From Synergistaceae bacterium (GTDB lineage: Bacteria; Synergistota; Synergistia; Synergistales; Synergistaceae), in contig JAIRNC010000076.1 of assembly GCA_031258255.1 (NCBI GenBank), positions 1 through 32,093 on the forward strand: a DNA stretch of 32,093 nucleotides. The letters run 5' to 3'. Within the stretch, counting starts at the first letter, position 1; every line of letters begins with the position of its first letter. The position numbers and the translations under genes are program-made. Shown piece by piece: positions 14,863-22,185 of this stretch. The notes beneath the pieces are model-generated. The model was not told where the DNA came from and made no database searches. It saw only the letters and a list, made by a program, of their open reading frames with translations.

Positions 14863-16245
14863 TTGAACCTTCCGAGATTGATATTAGCTGACGAACACAG
14901 ATCGGGCAAGGTTCCGTCGGGGGTTTTGATAGCAACCGCCCTGAAAGAGCTCGGTTACAAAATAAAACTTTTTGTTGGCAACGCGGACGAACTTACGATC
15001 CGCTCGCTGCAGGTTCTCTGTAGCCAGCCCGTGACGCTGCTCGACCCCGTCCTGTGCGACGGGCGGGCGAACCTACGGTGGCTGTTTGAGAGCGCGGCCT
15101 CGCCTGACTGCTTAAACTTGGTGCTGACGAACCTGGGCGGGCGCATCCTCGAGGACGCGCCCTTCAAGGTGCCAAAGGAGTGCGTCCTGCTGTCCGATTG
15201 GCTGGATTGCGACGTCGTCCCGATAATATACAGCGACGCGTCCTCAACGCTGACGGTGCGGTCTGTCGCCGCTGCCCTGCGGCAGATTGAGGGCGGAGGG
15301 AAGCCCGTTCGCGCCATTTTATTCCGCTCCATACTGAACAACAGGGAGTACGAGCTGGTGGATCGCGAGGCCGGGCGTACCTTCACGGCTTTTTCGATCG
15401 GCTCCATGCCGCGCGTCGTCGAGCGCGATTCCCCCACGCTCTTGCAGCTCTGCTCCGACTCAGCCGCCTCTGCCGCCCTGCCGATCCGCTCCGCCGCGAA
15501 ACAGCTCTTGGGCATGAAGCAGTTGGTCAACTGGGCGCTTTTCAGCGCCATAGCCCAGGCGGCGCCGGCGTGGCCGCGCCAGCCGCGCCTGTGCGAGCCC
15601 ATAACGGACAGCGGCAAGGTCAACATCGCGGTCGTGAAGCACCCCGTGCTTTCGATTGCGGGCGACGGCACGGAGATCCTGCTGAGGGTGCTGGGCTGCA
15701 ACGTAGTGGATATCCCGCTCGTGGGCGACATAACCCACAGTGTGCCGATACACGGCGTGTATCTGCCGCACGGCCTGGCGTACATGGTCCTGCCGAAATT
15801 TTTCGGCAACATTTACCTGAAGACCATGCTCACGAGGGGGTCGACGGGCGGATCCTTCCTCTTCGCCGAGGGCGGGTCGTCTGCGATCCTGGGCGACAGC
15901 ATCACACTGCCGGAAGGGCAGGGCGAGGGCCGTGGTTTTGGGATACTGCCCTTCAGCAGCATTTACAGGAGGGCAACGTTTGGAAACATCAAAAAAATGA
16001 CAGCTTCCAGCCGCAAGGCGAACCCGCTCCTCACAGGTTCTAGGGAGTCCGTCGCGGGCTACGCCTCGGACTCCTACGCCACTGAGTCCTCCGGCGAAGG
16101 TGACGAGTGCTGGACAGTTACAGACCCCGCAGATAAAAACAAGACCTCGCCCGACGGCTGGTGCAGGGACAGGATCCTCGCCACTTCCATGCGGATCGAG
16201 CCGTGGAGCGCCCCGGATCTCTTCCGGCGCTGGCTGGAGGGCTAG
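14863..16245 (+). CDS. Cobyrinate a,c-diamide synthase-like protein (CobB/CbiA fold), catalytic residues lost
   Basis: CobB/CbiA enzymes amidate cobyrinate with an N-terminal P-loop domain and a C-terminal glutaminase domain. This 460-residue protein has the same layout. Its N-terminus (LPRLILADEHRSGKV) aligns with the P-loop but has Val17 where SGKT is expected. Its glutaminase domain has FAEGG near residue 335, where the family has YAECGG, so the nucleophilic cysteine is glycine (residue 337). The HGVYLPHGL segment sits where the family has a GGYPE-type motif. The start is TTG at 14863 with AAAGGGG nine bases before it; an ATG at 14854 abuts that site. The M20 gene follows after five bases. 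It probably binds a ligand or performs a different ligation rather than cobyrinate amidation. Confidence 0.65.
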   Translation: MNLPRLILADEHRSGKVPSGVLIATALKELGYKIKLFVGNADELTIRSLQVLCSQPVTLLDPVLCDGRANLRWLFESAASPDCLNLVLTNLGGRILEDAPFKVPKECVLLSDWLDCDVVPIIYSDASSTLTVRSVAAALRQIEGGGKPVRAILFRSILNNREYELVDREAGRTFTAFSIGSMPRVVERDSPTLLQLCSDSAASAALPIRSAAKQLLGMKQLVNWALFSAIAQAAPAWPRQPRLCEPITDSGKVNIAVVKHPVLSIAGDGTEILLRVLGCNVVDIPLVGDITHSVPIHGVYLPHGLAYMVLPKFFGNIYLKTMLTRGSTGGSFLFAEGGSSAILGDSITLPEGQGEGRGFGILPFSSIYRRATFGNIKKMTASSRKANPLLTGSRESVAGYASDSYATESSGEGDECWTVTDPADKNKTSPDGWCRDRILATSMRIEPWSAPDLFRRWLEG

Positions 16246-16250
16246 GTTTT

Positions 16251-17444
16251 ATGTTTAAGGAGCTGGCTGCCGCGGCGGATCTCGGCGTAAAGCTGCTCTC
16301 CGAGGCGGAGGGCATGACGGAGGAAATCGTAGAATACAGGAGGCGGTTCCACCAGTTCCCCGAGCTGGGCCTTGAGGAGTATATGACGTCCGGTAAGATA
16401 GAGAGCGTCCTGCAATCGATGCCTGGGATGGAAGTGTTCAAGGGCTTCGGCTTGCAGACGTGCGTCATCGGCAGACTGGGCGGAGATCTGCCCGGAGGCG
16501 CGCTCGCCTTCCGGGCGGAGATAGATGCCGTGGAAGTCCGCGAAGATACGGGGCTGCCGTTCATCTCCTACGACAACAGGGTCTCGCACGTCCAGGGACA
16601 CGATGCGCACATGGCGTCCCTTCTCGGTGCCGCTAGGCTGCTCTGCGAGCACAGGGGTCTTTTGACGCGCCCTGTTGTGTTCATCTTCCAGCCCGCGGAG
16701 GAGGGCAAGGGCGGCGCGAAGCACCTGCTGGACGCGGATCTGGTCGGCGCGTTCAACATAGAGAAGATGCTCTGCGTCCACTGGATACCGCACCTCCCCT
16801 ATGGGCAGATAATAACCAACAGGGGCGGGGTCACCGCTTTCTCCAGCAAGATACACATAGGGCTTACAGGGCCTGGGGGGCATGGGCCGACCCCATACCT
16901 GACGAGCGACCCGGTATACCTCTCCGCCGAGGTGCAGCTCGCGCTTCAGGGCATGATCACCCGCGAGGTGAACCCGGCCAGCACCGTCGTCCTGTCGTTT
17001 GGCCGAATGGAGGCCGCCGAGGTGTACAACGTGATAGCGGAGGAAGCCCATCTCTGGGGTACTCTCAGGTCCACCGACCAAGCGACGCACCGCATCCTCA
17101 AGGCGCGCATAGAGGAGATAGTGAAGGGCCTCTCCCGCATCTCCCACATCGCCGCTTCGGTTGAGTACATGCTCGACTACAACCAAGTGGTAAACAACGA
17201 GAATCTCGTATCGGATGTTTTCAAGTACGGGACGGCCCTTGTAGGAAGCGATTCTATGGAACTTTTGAGAAGCCCTCTCCTCCTCGGAGAGGACTTCTCG
17301 TTTTATTCTGAGCAGATTCCGTCGTGTCTGATGTTCCTTGGCACGGGCATGGAATACGGACTCTATCACGCAAGGTACGACATCCCGGAGAACCTGCTCC
17401 CGTTCGCTTCGGCGTGGAGCGCGTACCTGGGCCTGTTGCTGTAG
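16251..17444 (+). CDS. M20 family amidohydrolase (hippurate/N-acyl amino acid hydrolase type), altered metal motif
   Basis: M20D enzymes split N-acyl amino acids or short peptides with a two-metal site. The 397-residue product has RRRFHQFPELGLEEY near residue 31, AFRAEIDAVEVRE, FQPAEEGKGGAKHLL with the Glu-Glu pair, HWIPHLPYGQI, GPGGHGPTPYLTSDPV in the dimer domain and GEDFSFYSE near the end. One change stands out. The usual CGHD motif reads QGHD (His113-Val-Gln115-Gly-His-Asp), so a normal metal-ligand cysteine is glutamine. The ATG at 16251 is ten bases after GGAGG and five after the previous stop. The following ligase gene starts 25 bases after its stop. Amidohydrolase or acyl-transfer activity is likely but not assured. 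Confidence 0.85.
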   Translation: MFKELAAAADLGVKLLSEAEGMTEEIVEYRRRFHQFPELGLEEYMTSGKIESVLQSMPGMEVFKGFGLQTCVIGRLGGDLPGGALAFRAEIDAVEVREDTGLPFISYDNRVSHVQGHDAHMASLLGAARLLCEHRGLLTRPVVFIFQPAEEGKGGAKHLLDADLVGAFNIEKMLCVHWIPHLPYGQIITNRGGVTAFSSKIHIGLTGPGGHGPTPYLTSDPVYLSAEVQLALQGMITREVNPASTVVLSFGRMEAAEVYNVIAEEAHLWGTLRSTDQATHRILKARIEEIVKGLSRISHIAASVEYMLDYNQVVNNENLVSDVFKYGTALVGSDSMELLRSPLLLGEDFSFYSEQIPSCLMFLGTGMEYGLYHARYDIPENLLPFASAWSAYLGLLL

Positions 17445-17469
17445 AGATGGCGGAAGGGACGATGGCCCG

Positions 17470-18945
17470 ATGAACCAAAGGCTGGAAGAGCTCGTCACGC
17501 AGAATTTCGTGAAAGCGCCCACGGAGCCTTGTCTCTGGTGGCGCGGCGCGTGGTGGTCGAGGGGGACCATCGAGGAGATGGCGGAGGAGTGCGAGGCGAA
17601 CCTGGCTGAGGGCGGATTTTCGCCTGGGCGGCGTTTGGCGCTGGTGCTGCCGAACAGCCCTCTCATGCTGGCCTCATCCATAGCCGTCTGGAAGCTCGGT
17701 GGCACGGTGGTTCCCGTGAGCCCGCAGTTGAAGCACCCCCCGCTCGTCGAGTATCTCAGGAGCGTCGACGTGTTCGGCGCGATCGTCAGCCCGGAGATCG
17801 AGGGCCTGGCGGAGCATGTCCGCGCCAGCGGGATCCCGGCCGTTTCGGCGGCGCTTGGCGACGCCGCGCCACTCATAGCCGGACGAGAGAGCCTGCCCGA
17901 CGGCGACACCGATAACGCTGTGTTGTTCCACACGGCCGGCGCGGGTGGTGACGTAAAGGCTGTCCCCATCACGCACTGGAACATCATCACCCTCCTGTCG
18001 TCCATATTGGAGACGATACCGTCCACGGACGAGGACGATGTCATTCTGAACGCGATACCCAACTATCACTCGCTCGGTTTCGTGATCGGCGGGATAATGC
18101 CGCTGGCCTCCGGGATGCCGCAGGTGGTCGTCTCGTCCTTCGTGCCGCCGAAGAACACCCTGGCCGCGATCCGAGCGGCGGGGGTCACGATCATCCCGGC
18201 CGTGCCGACGCTCCTCAGCATCCTCCTGGGCGGGGAGCGCGATATCACGCCGATGCAGAAGGTAAAGCTCGTCTTTTACGGCGGAGGCGAACTCACGCCC
18301 GGCATAGCCGCGCGCGCGAAGGAGATATTCGGCGTCGAGCCGCTGGAAGGCTACGGTTTGACGGAGGCTTCGTCAGTCCTCGCGGTCACGCCGGACGCCG
18401 GCAGCGCGAAGCCTGGTTCATCCGGGAAGATCCTGCCCTGTTTCGACGCGGAGGTGCGGGGCGATGACGGCCAGGTCCTCCCCTTCGGCAGCGACGGCAG
18501 GCTGTGGCTGCGCGGGGACGCCGTGGCGGGCGGCTACTACAGGACGCCTGACCTTACGGCGGAACGCTTCAAGGATGGCTGGTTCGACGCGCAGGACATT
18601 GTGAGGATAGACGAGGACGGTTTCATCACGATAGTCTCCCCGGCGGTGGATGTGATCATGGTGGGAGGCGCGCCCGTTTACTCGGCGGAGGTCGAGGCTG
18701 TCTTGAGGGGGCACCCGGACATCTCGGAGGTCGCCGTCGTTGGCGTCCCTGGCGGGATCAAAGGGGAGACGGTCAAGGCCTATGTCGTCCAGAAGGAGGG
18801 CAGCGCCCTTCGCCCGTATGACATCGTGAAATACGGGCGGTCGAAGCTCCCGAACTACAAGGCGCCCCGATCCGTGAAGCTGCTGGATGCCCTCCCGAAG
18901 GACAGCTTCGGCAAGGTGCTTAAAAAGGAGCTGCGCGGTGCCTGA
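17470..18945 (+). CDS. AMP-forming acyl-CoA synthetase/ligase-like protein
   Basis: Members of this superfamily activate a carboxylate with ATP and pass it to CoA or another acceptor. In 491 residues the usual blocks appear in order, some modified. The A3 phosphate loop reads TAGAGGD at 155-161 instead of TSGTTG, with the lysine in DVKAVPITH retained. The A5 motif EGYGLTEAS near 293 is intact. The A7 motif reads WFDAQD near 371-376 instead of WFxTGD. The hinge region is VDVIMVGGAPVYSAEVE, and the A10 lysine block DSFGKVLKKEL is intact at the C-terminus. The start is the ATG at 17470 with GGAAGGG eleven bases upstream. The stop lies inside the nudC start. The substrate is unknown; an acyl or amino-acid-derived acid supplied by the M20 neighbour is possible. 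Confidence 0.85.
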   Translation: MNQRLEELVTQNFVKAPTEPCLWWRGAWWSRGTIEEMAEECEANLAEGGFSPGRRLALVLPNSPLMLASSIAVWKLGGTVVPVSPQLKHPPLVEYLRSVDVFGAIVSPEIEGLAEHVRASGIPAVSAALGDAAPLIAGRESLPDGDTDNAVLFHTAGAGGDVKAVPITHWNIITLLSSILETIPSTDEDDVILNAIPNYHSLGFVIGGIMPLASGMPQVVVSSFVPPKNTLAAIRAAGVTIIPAVPTLLSILLGGERDITPMQKVKLVFYGGGELTPGIAARAKEIFGVEPLEGYGLTEASSVLAVTPDAGSAKPGSSGKILPCFDAEVRGDDGQVLPFGSDGRLWLRGDAVAGGYYRTPDLTAERFKDGWFDAQDIVRIDEDGFITIVSPAVDVIMVGGAPVYSAEVEAVLRGHPDISEVAVVGVPGGIKGETVKAYVVQKEGSALRPYDIVKYGRSKLPNYKAPRSVKLLDALPKDSFGKVLKKELRGA

Positions 18946-19735
18946 CGGGCCGCTCTTTCTGTTCGACAGGACGCGTGACGCGAACGTGTTCCTGCGCCGG
19001 GCCGGTATGGCCCTGCCTGGTTCCTCGGAAATAGAAAAATACAGGGATATCTTGGAGTGCTTCGGCGCTGTGTCGCGGACGGCTGGCACTGGCGAAACGT
19101 GGGGTCGCATCGCGTCAGGCGCCGCCGTGCCTGACGAATTTACGGCGGTGGGCCGGCGTGACCTCGCGGCGATTTTGGGGCGACGGCTATTCCTGCGCTC
19201 CGGCGCGGCGTTCCAGATGATGAGCCTTTGCCTGGATAACAAGCTCTGCGGACGGTGCGGCGCGGCGATGGAAGATCACGACAAGGAGACGGCCCGCGTC
19301 TGTCCAGGCTGCGGGCGCGTCGTGTTCCCGTCGCTAGCCCCGGCGATGATAGTGGCTGTGGAGAGGGACGGCATGATCCTCCTCGGGCACAACGCGAGCT
19401 TCCCCAGCGGCCGCTACAGCGTGCTGGCGGGTTTCGTGGAACCCGGGGAAACGGTCGAGGACGCCGTTATAAGGGAGGTATACGAGGAATCCCGCGTAAG
19501 GATCAAAAACATCCTCTACGTCGGCAGCCAGCCGTGGCCGTTCCCATCGTCCATGATGCTGGGCTTCCGCGCTGAGTGGGAGAGCGGCGAGCCCTGCGCG
19601 GATGGCTTTGAGCTGACGGACGTCCGCTGGTTTACCCCTTACGACCTCCCCGATCTGCCTCAGAGGATCAGCATCTCGCGGATGCTCATCGACGACTGGC
19701 TCCGCCGCGTGAGCGCGGATGCCCCTCACGGATGA
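18938..19735 (+). CDS. nudC: NADH pyrophosphatase / RNA decapping hydrolase NudC
   Basis: NudC cleaves NADH and removes NAD caps from RNA. The 265-residue product has an N-terminal domain, a zinc ribbon with four cysteines (CGRCGAAM and CPGCGRVVF), the Nudix box from GFVEPGETVEDA to REVYEES, and the hallmark SQPWPFPSS motif that marks NAD(H)-specific members. In the Nudix box the glycine after REVYEES is Arg, a small departure; the catalytic glutamates are present. The GTG at 18938 has AAGGAG seven bases before it and overlaps the ligase stop by eight bases, so the two are translationally coupled. Whether it belongs to the pathway or only shares the message is unclear. Confidence 0.9.
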   Translation: MPDGPLFLFDRTRDANVFLRRAGMALPGSSEIEKYRDILECFGAVSRTAGTGETWGRIASGAAVPDEFTAVGRRDLAAILGRRLFLRSGAAFQMMSLCLDNKLCGRCGAAMEDHDKETARVCPGCGRVVFPSLAPAMIVAVERDGMILLGHNASFPSGRYSVLAGFVEPGETVEDAVIREVYEESRVRIKNILYVGSQPWPFPSSMMLGFRAEWESGEPCADGFELTDVRWFTPYDLPDLPQRISISRMLIDDWLRRVSADAPHG

Positions 19736-19832
19736 TTTTAGGAAGGGTTGATTTGGCGATCCGTCACGTATTCCATAGCAAAAAATCGTTCTTTACGATT
19801 TGCCCGCGACGAGAAAATTTGACCATTCCAAC

Positions 19833-19898
19833 TTATCAACAATGTCTTTTGCGCGGCATAATCTGAATTTAAGCTAGTTTTGCACAAAGTTATCCACT
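19833..19898 (+). other. Cluster of three DnaA-box-like sequences
   Basis: TTATCAACA (19833-19841), TTTTGCACA (19878-19886) and TTATCCACT (19890-19898) lie in the same orientation in an AT-rich intergenic gap. The middle one fits the degenerate consensus TTWTNCACA; the others have one mismatch each to TTATCCACA. The neighbouring genes (nudC, cbiD) are not those normally beside oriC, so regulation of cbiD by DnaA or an accessory binding site is more likely than an origin. Confidence 0.3.
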
Positions 19899-19924
19899 AA
19901 TTGGGCATAACTTTGGAGAATGTG

Positions 19925-19950
19925 TTGAATTTCTCAAAAAAGAGTATACT
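19925..19950 (+). promoter_or_regulatory. Weak candidate promoter for cbiD
   Basis: TATACT at 19945-19950 is a good -10 element about 39 bases before the cbiD ATG. The best upstream match, TTGAAT at 19925-19930, is only 14 bases away; at 17 bases the sequence is GTGTTG, a poor -35. The gap 19736-19988 otherwise shows a small hairpin (19780-19803) without a T run and the DnaA-box-like cluster. Confidence 0.3.
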
Positions 19951-19988
19951 TACGTGACAGACGACCTAGGGAAGCTGGGATGTAGCTC

Positions 19989-21107
19989 ATGGACCAGGCG
20001 GACTACGGTGGTGAAAATGGATTTACTATCGAGGCGGCCGCGGCGGCGGCAGCCGTTGCTTCTGTACGCTTTTTGACGGACAGGAGCTGCTCCAGCGTAT
20101 GGCTTTCCCTGCCTGCCGGAAGGGAAGCGGCCGTCCCGGTCACAGGGTGCGTCAGGACGGAGAAGGGCGCCGAGGCCTGGGTGACGAAGGATTCCGGCGA
20201 TGCCATGGACGTCACCCACGGCACCGTCGTTGTCTCGTCCGTCGAGATCCTGGACGTCCCTGGGGTCACGGTGCTGGGCGGCAAGGGCGTCGGGGTGGTC
20301 ACGAAGCCCGGCCTCTTAATCAGCCCGGGGAAGGCGGCCATCAACCACAGCGCGCTCGCGCTCATCAGGAAATCCATTGAGGCTGAACTGCCTACGGGGA
20401 ACGGCGCGATCGTCTCCATCTCGATACCGGGCGGCGAGGAACTCGCCAAGAGGACGTACAACCCCAGGCTCGGGATCGTGGGCGGGCTGTCTATCCTCAG
20501 CAATGGCAGCGCCGCTCCCGCGGCGAGCGCGGAATCTGTCGCTGGCTCGATAAAGTCCGAGCTGTCAGCGCTCTCGGCCGCGGGCGCGCGGATCGTGTGT
20601 CTCGTGCCGGGCAATTACGGGCGCAGGGTGGCTATGCTCCTGGGCGTGCCGGAGAAGATGATCGTCAACATAAGCAATTTCGCCGGGGAGGCGCTGGCGA
20701 TCAGCGGCAATTTCGGGTTCGAAAAACTCATCCTCATCGGGCAGATAGGAAAGTTCGCCAAACTTTCAGCCGGTTCCCTCGACACGCACAGCTCTAAGAG
20801 CGACGGACGCCTGGAAGCCCTCGCGGCTTATTCCGCCCTGCACGGCGCAGACCGGCAGGAGGTTCGCGCGATACTGGACAGCTCCATGACAGACGAGGTG
20901 GCAACCAGGATAGCGAAGACGGAGTGGGGGCGGGCCGCGCTTCTGGAGCTGGTCAAGAGGATCGTAAAAACGGCCAGATCTGGCGCGATAGGGGTGTCCG
21001 AGTGCGCGTGCCTCACGTTTTCGCTGCCGGACAGGGAACTCGCGAGGACGCAGAACCTCGACAAGCTGATCAAGGAAATCAAGAAAAACGCGAGCGAGCT
21101 CAAATGA
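19989..21107 (+). CDS. cbiD: Cobalt-precorrin-5B (C1)-methyltransferase CbiD
   Basis: CbiD methylates C1 of cobalt-precorrin-5B using S-adenosylmethionine in the anaerobic cobalamin route. The 372-residue product has the family blocks: GFTIEAAAAAAAVAS at 11-25, where CbiD has GYTTGTCAAAA-type sequence, then GGKGVGVVTKPGL near 97, YNPRLGIVGGLSILS near 156, VCLVPGNYGRR near 204 and LILIGQIGKFAKLSAG near 244, where HSS follows. The seven-alanine run is slightly longer than usual. The ATG at 19989 follows a weak GGGA site. No other cobalamin gene adjoins it; the CobB/CbiA-like gene 5 kb upstream looks inactive. The rest of the pathway must be elsewhere, or the gene is a relic. Confidence 0.9.
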   Translation: MDQADYGGENGFTIEAAAAAAAVASVRFLTDRSCSSVWLSLPAGREAAVPVTGCVRTEKGAEAWVTKDSGDAMDVTHGTVVVSSVEILDVPGVTVLGGKGVGVVTKPGLLISPGKAAINHSALALIRKSIEAELPTGNGAIVSISIPGGEELAKRTYNPRLGIVGGLSILSNGSAAPAASAESVAGSIKSELSALSAAGARIVCLVPGNYGRRVAMLLGVPEKMIVNISNFAGEALAISGNFGFEKLILIGQIGKFAKLSAGSLDTHSSKSDGRLEALAAYSALHGADRQEVRAILDSSMTDEVATRIAKTEWGRAALLELVKRIVKTARSGAIGVSECACLTFSLPDRELARTQNLDKLIKEIKKNASELK

Positions 21108-21241
21108 TCGAGTTTTATACCGATTTGCAATCAGGGGCCTAAAGTTAAAAGATTTCAGGGCCAGTGTTTATGCGCCACGAAACGTACCATTAACGCCCGA
21201 TTGAAAGCGAATTGGTATTATTTAATCTGGGGGGATTTGTG

Positions 21242-22132
21242 ATGGCACCCAAGAAGGGCAGTGTGGCTCCTTTCGTCATGGAAGCTGAGTTATCGGCGGT
21301 TTTAGGCGATGTCTGCGAGGCCGTCGGGGTGTATTCCGAGAGGCTTGCTCAAGGGAGCGACGACTCAGCGCCTGCCCGCTGTGACCCCTATGAGCTATCC
21401 GACCTGCTGGCGGCGCACGGGGCGCTGCTTGGCCCCGTCCCTGGGGCTGGCGCGTTCAGGACGACGGATGCCCGCGTGACGAGAGGCGCGCAGGTGATGT
21501 TGACGCCGCCGCCGCCGCAGACCGCGAAAAGGCTTACAGCGGAACTCTTCGAATGGCTCGGCGACCCCGGGGAACACCCAATGACAGCTTTTGCGATATT
21601 CCACTATCAGCTTCTCTGCGTCCACCCGTTCGTGGACGGGAACGGACGGCTTGCGAGGCTCTGGCATTCGGAGCTGATCAGAAAATGGCGGCCGTCCTTA
21701 GCCTTCTTGGACCTGGAGGAATGCGTCTCACGAAACAAGCCCGCCTACCTGGCGGCGCTGGAACGGTCGGACAGGCAGAAGAACGCGTCCACGTTCGTCC
21801 TCTATATGATGAGGCTGATTGCCGAGGAACTGTCTCGGAGAATAGCCGCGACGCCTCGCGCCGCCAGGCGGCCAGACGCGCCAGAGCGGCTGTCCGACTA
21901 TATGGAGAGGCTCCTTTTGGTCTTCGGGGGCCGCACGTTGAGTGGCGCGGAGGTTATGAATGGCCTCCGCATGTCGCACAGGGGTACGTTCAGGAAGAAC
22001 TATCTCGACCCGGCAATCGAGACCGGCTTCGTGGAGATGACCCAGCCGGACGCCCCCAGGAGCCCGACGCAGAGGTACCGGCTCACCCGGTTGGGCAAGG
22101 AAGCCGCGAATAAAATAGAGCCAAAAAATTAA
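21242..22132 (+). CDS. Fic family protein (probable AMP transferase)
   Basis: Fic proteins usually transfer AMP to a hydroxyl on a target protein. The 296-residue product has the active-site motif HPFVDGNGRLAR near residue 132 with the catalytic histidine, the acid and both glycine-arginine elements, preceded by a typical Fic flap region (GAFRTTDARVTRG, then LTPPPPQTAKRL). The C-terminal 80 residues look like a winged-helix domain (LSGAEVMNGLRMSHRGTFRKNY, then TQRYRLTRLGKEA). No clear S/TxxxE(G/N) inhibitory helix is visible. The ATG at 21242 has GGGGGG seven bases before it. The TAA stop shares a base with the ATG of a 17-codon reading frame that ends in the next gene. It may be a regulatory Fic-winged-helix protein rather than a toxin. 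Confidence 0.9.
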   Translation: MAPKKGSVAPFVMEAELSAVLGDVCEAVGVYSERLAQGSDDSAPARCDPYELSDLLAAHGALLGPVPGAGAFRTTDARVTRGAQVMLTPPPPQTAKRLTAELFEWLGDPGEHPMTAFAIFHYQLLCVHPFVDGNGRLARLWHSELIRKWRPSLAFLDLEECVSRNKPAYLAALERSDRQKNASTFVLYMMRLIAEELSRRIAATPRAARRPDAPERLSDYMERLLLVFGGRTLSGAEVMNGLRMSHRGTFRKNYLDPAIETGFVEMTQPDAPRSPTQRYRLTRLGKEAANKIEPKN

Positions 22133-22185
22133 TGAAAATGACCATTAGAATCATAGCGATGAATCTCGGTTTCCTGGCGATATGA
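22132..22185 (+). CDS. Possible 17-codon coupling peptide
   Basis: The frame MKMTIRIIAMNLGFLAI starts at an ATG overlapping the Fic stop (TAATG) and ends at a TGA overlapping the next start (ATGA). It is hydrophobic and has no strong ribosome site. Ribosomes finishing Fic could reinitiate here and then reach the DUF2400 gene, which itself lacks a clear ribosome site. It could equally be chance. Confidence 0.3.
   Translation: MKMTIRIIAMNLGFLAI

Noticed and set aside
16242-18062. A 606-codon open frame on the minus strand.
   Set aside because: It lies opposite two well-supported genes (M20 and AMP ligase), is rich in Arg/His/Pro as expected of a GC-rich antisense frame, and shows no recognisable domain.
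19780-19803. Hairpin AAATCGT/ACGATTT after nudC as a terminator.
   Set aside because: The stem is AT-rich and no T run follows.
19740-19988. Possible replication origin (DnaA-like boxes, AT-rich sequence, parS-like site 9.4 kb away).
   Set aside because: No dnaA, dnaN, gidA or similar gene adjoins, boxes are few and imperfect, and gene orientation does not switch here.
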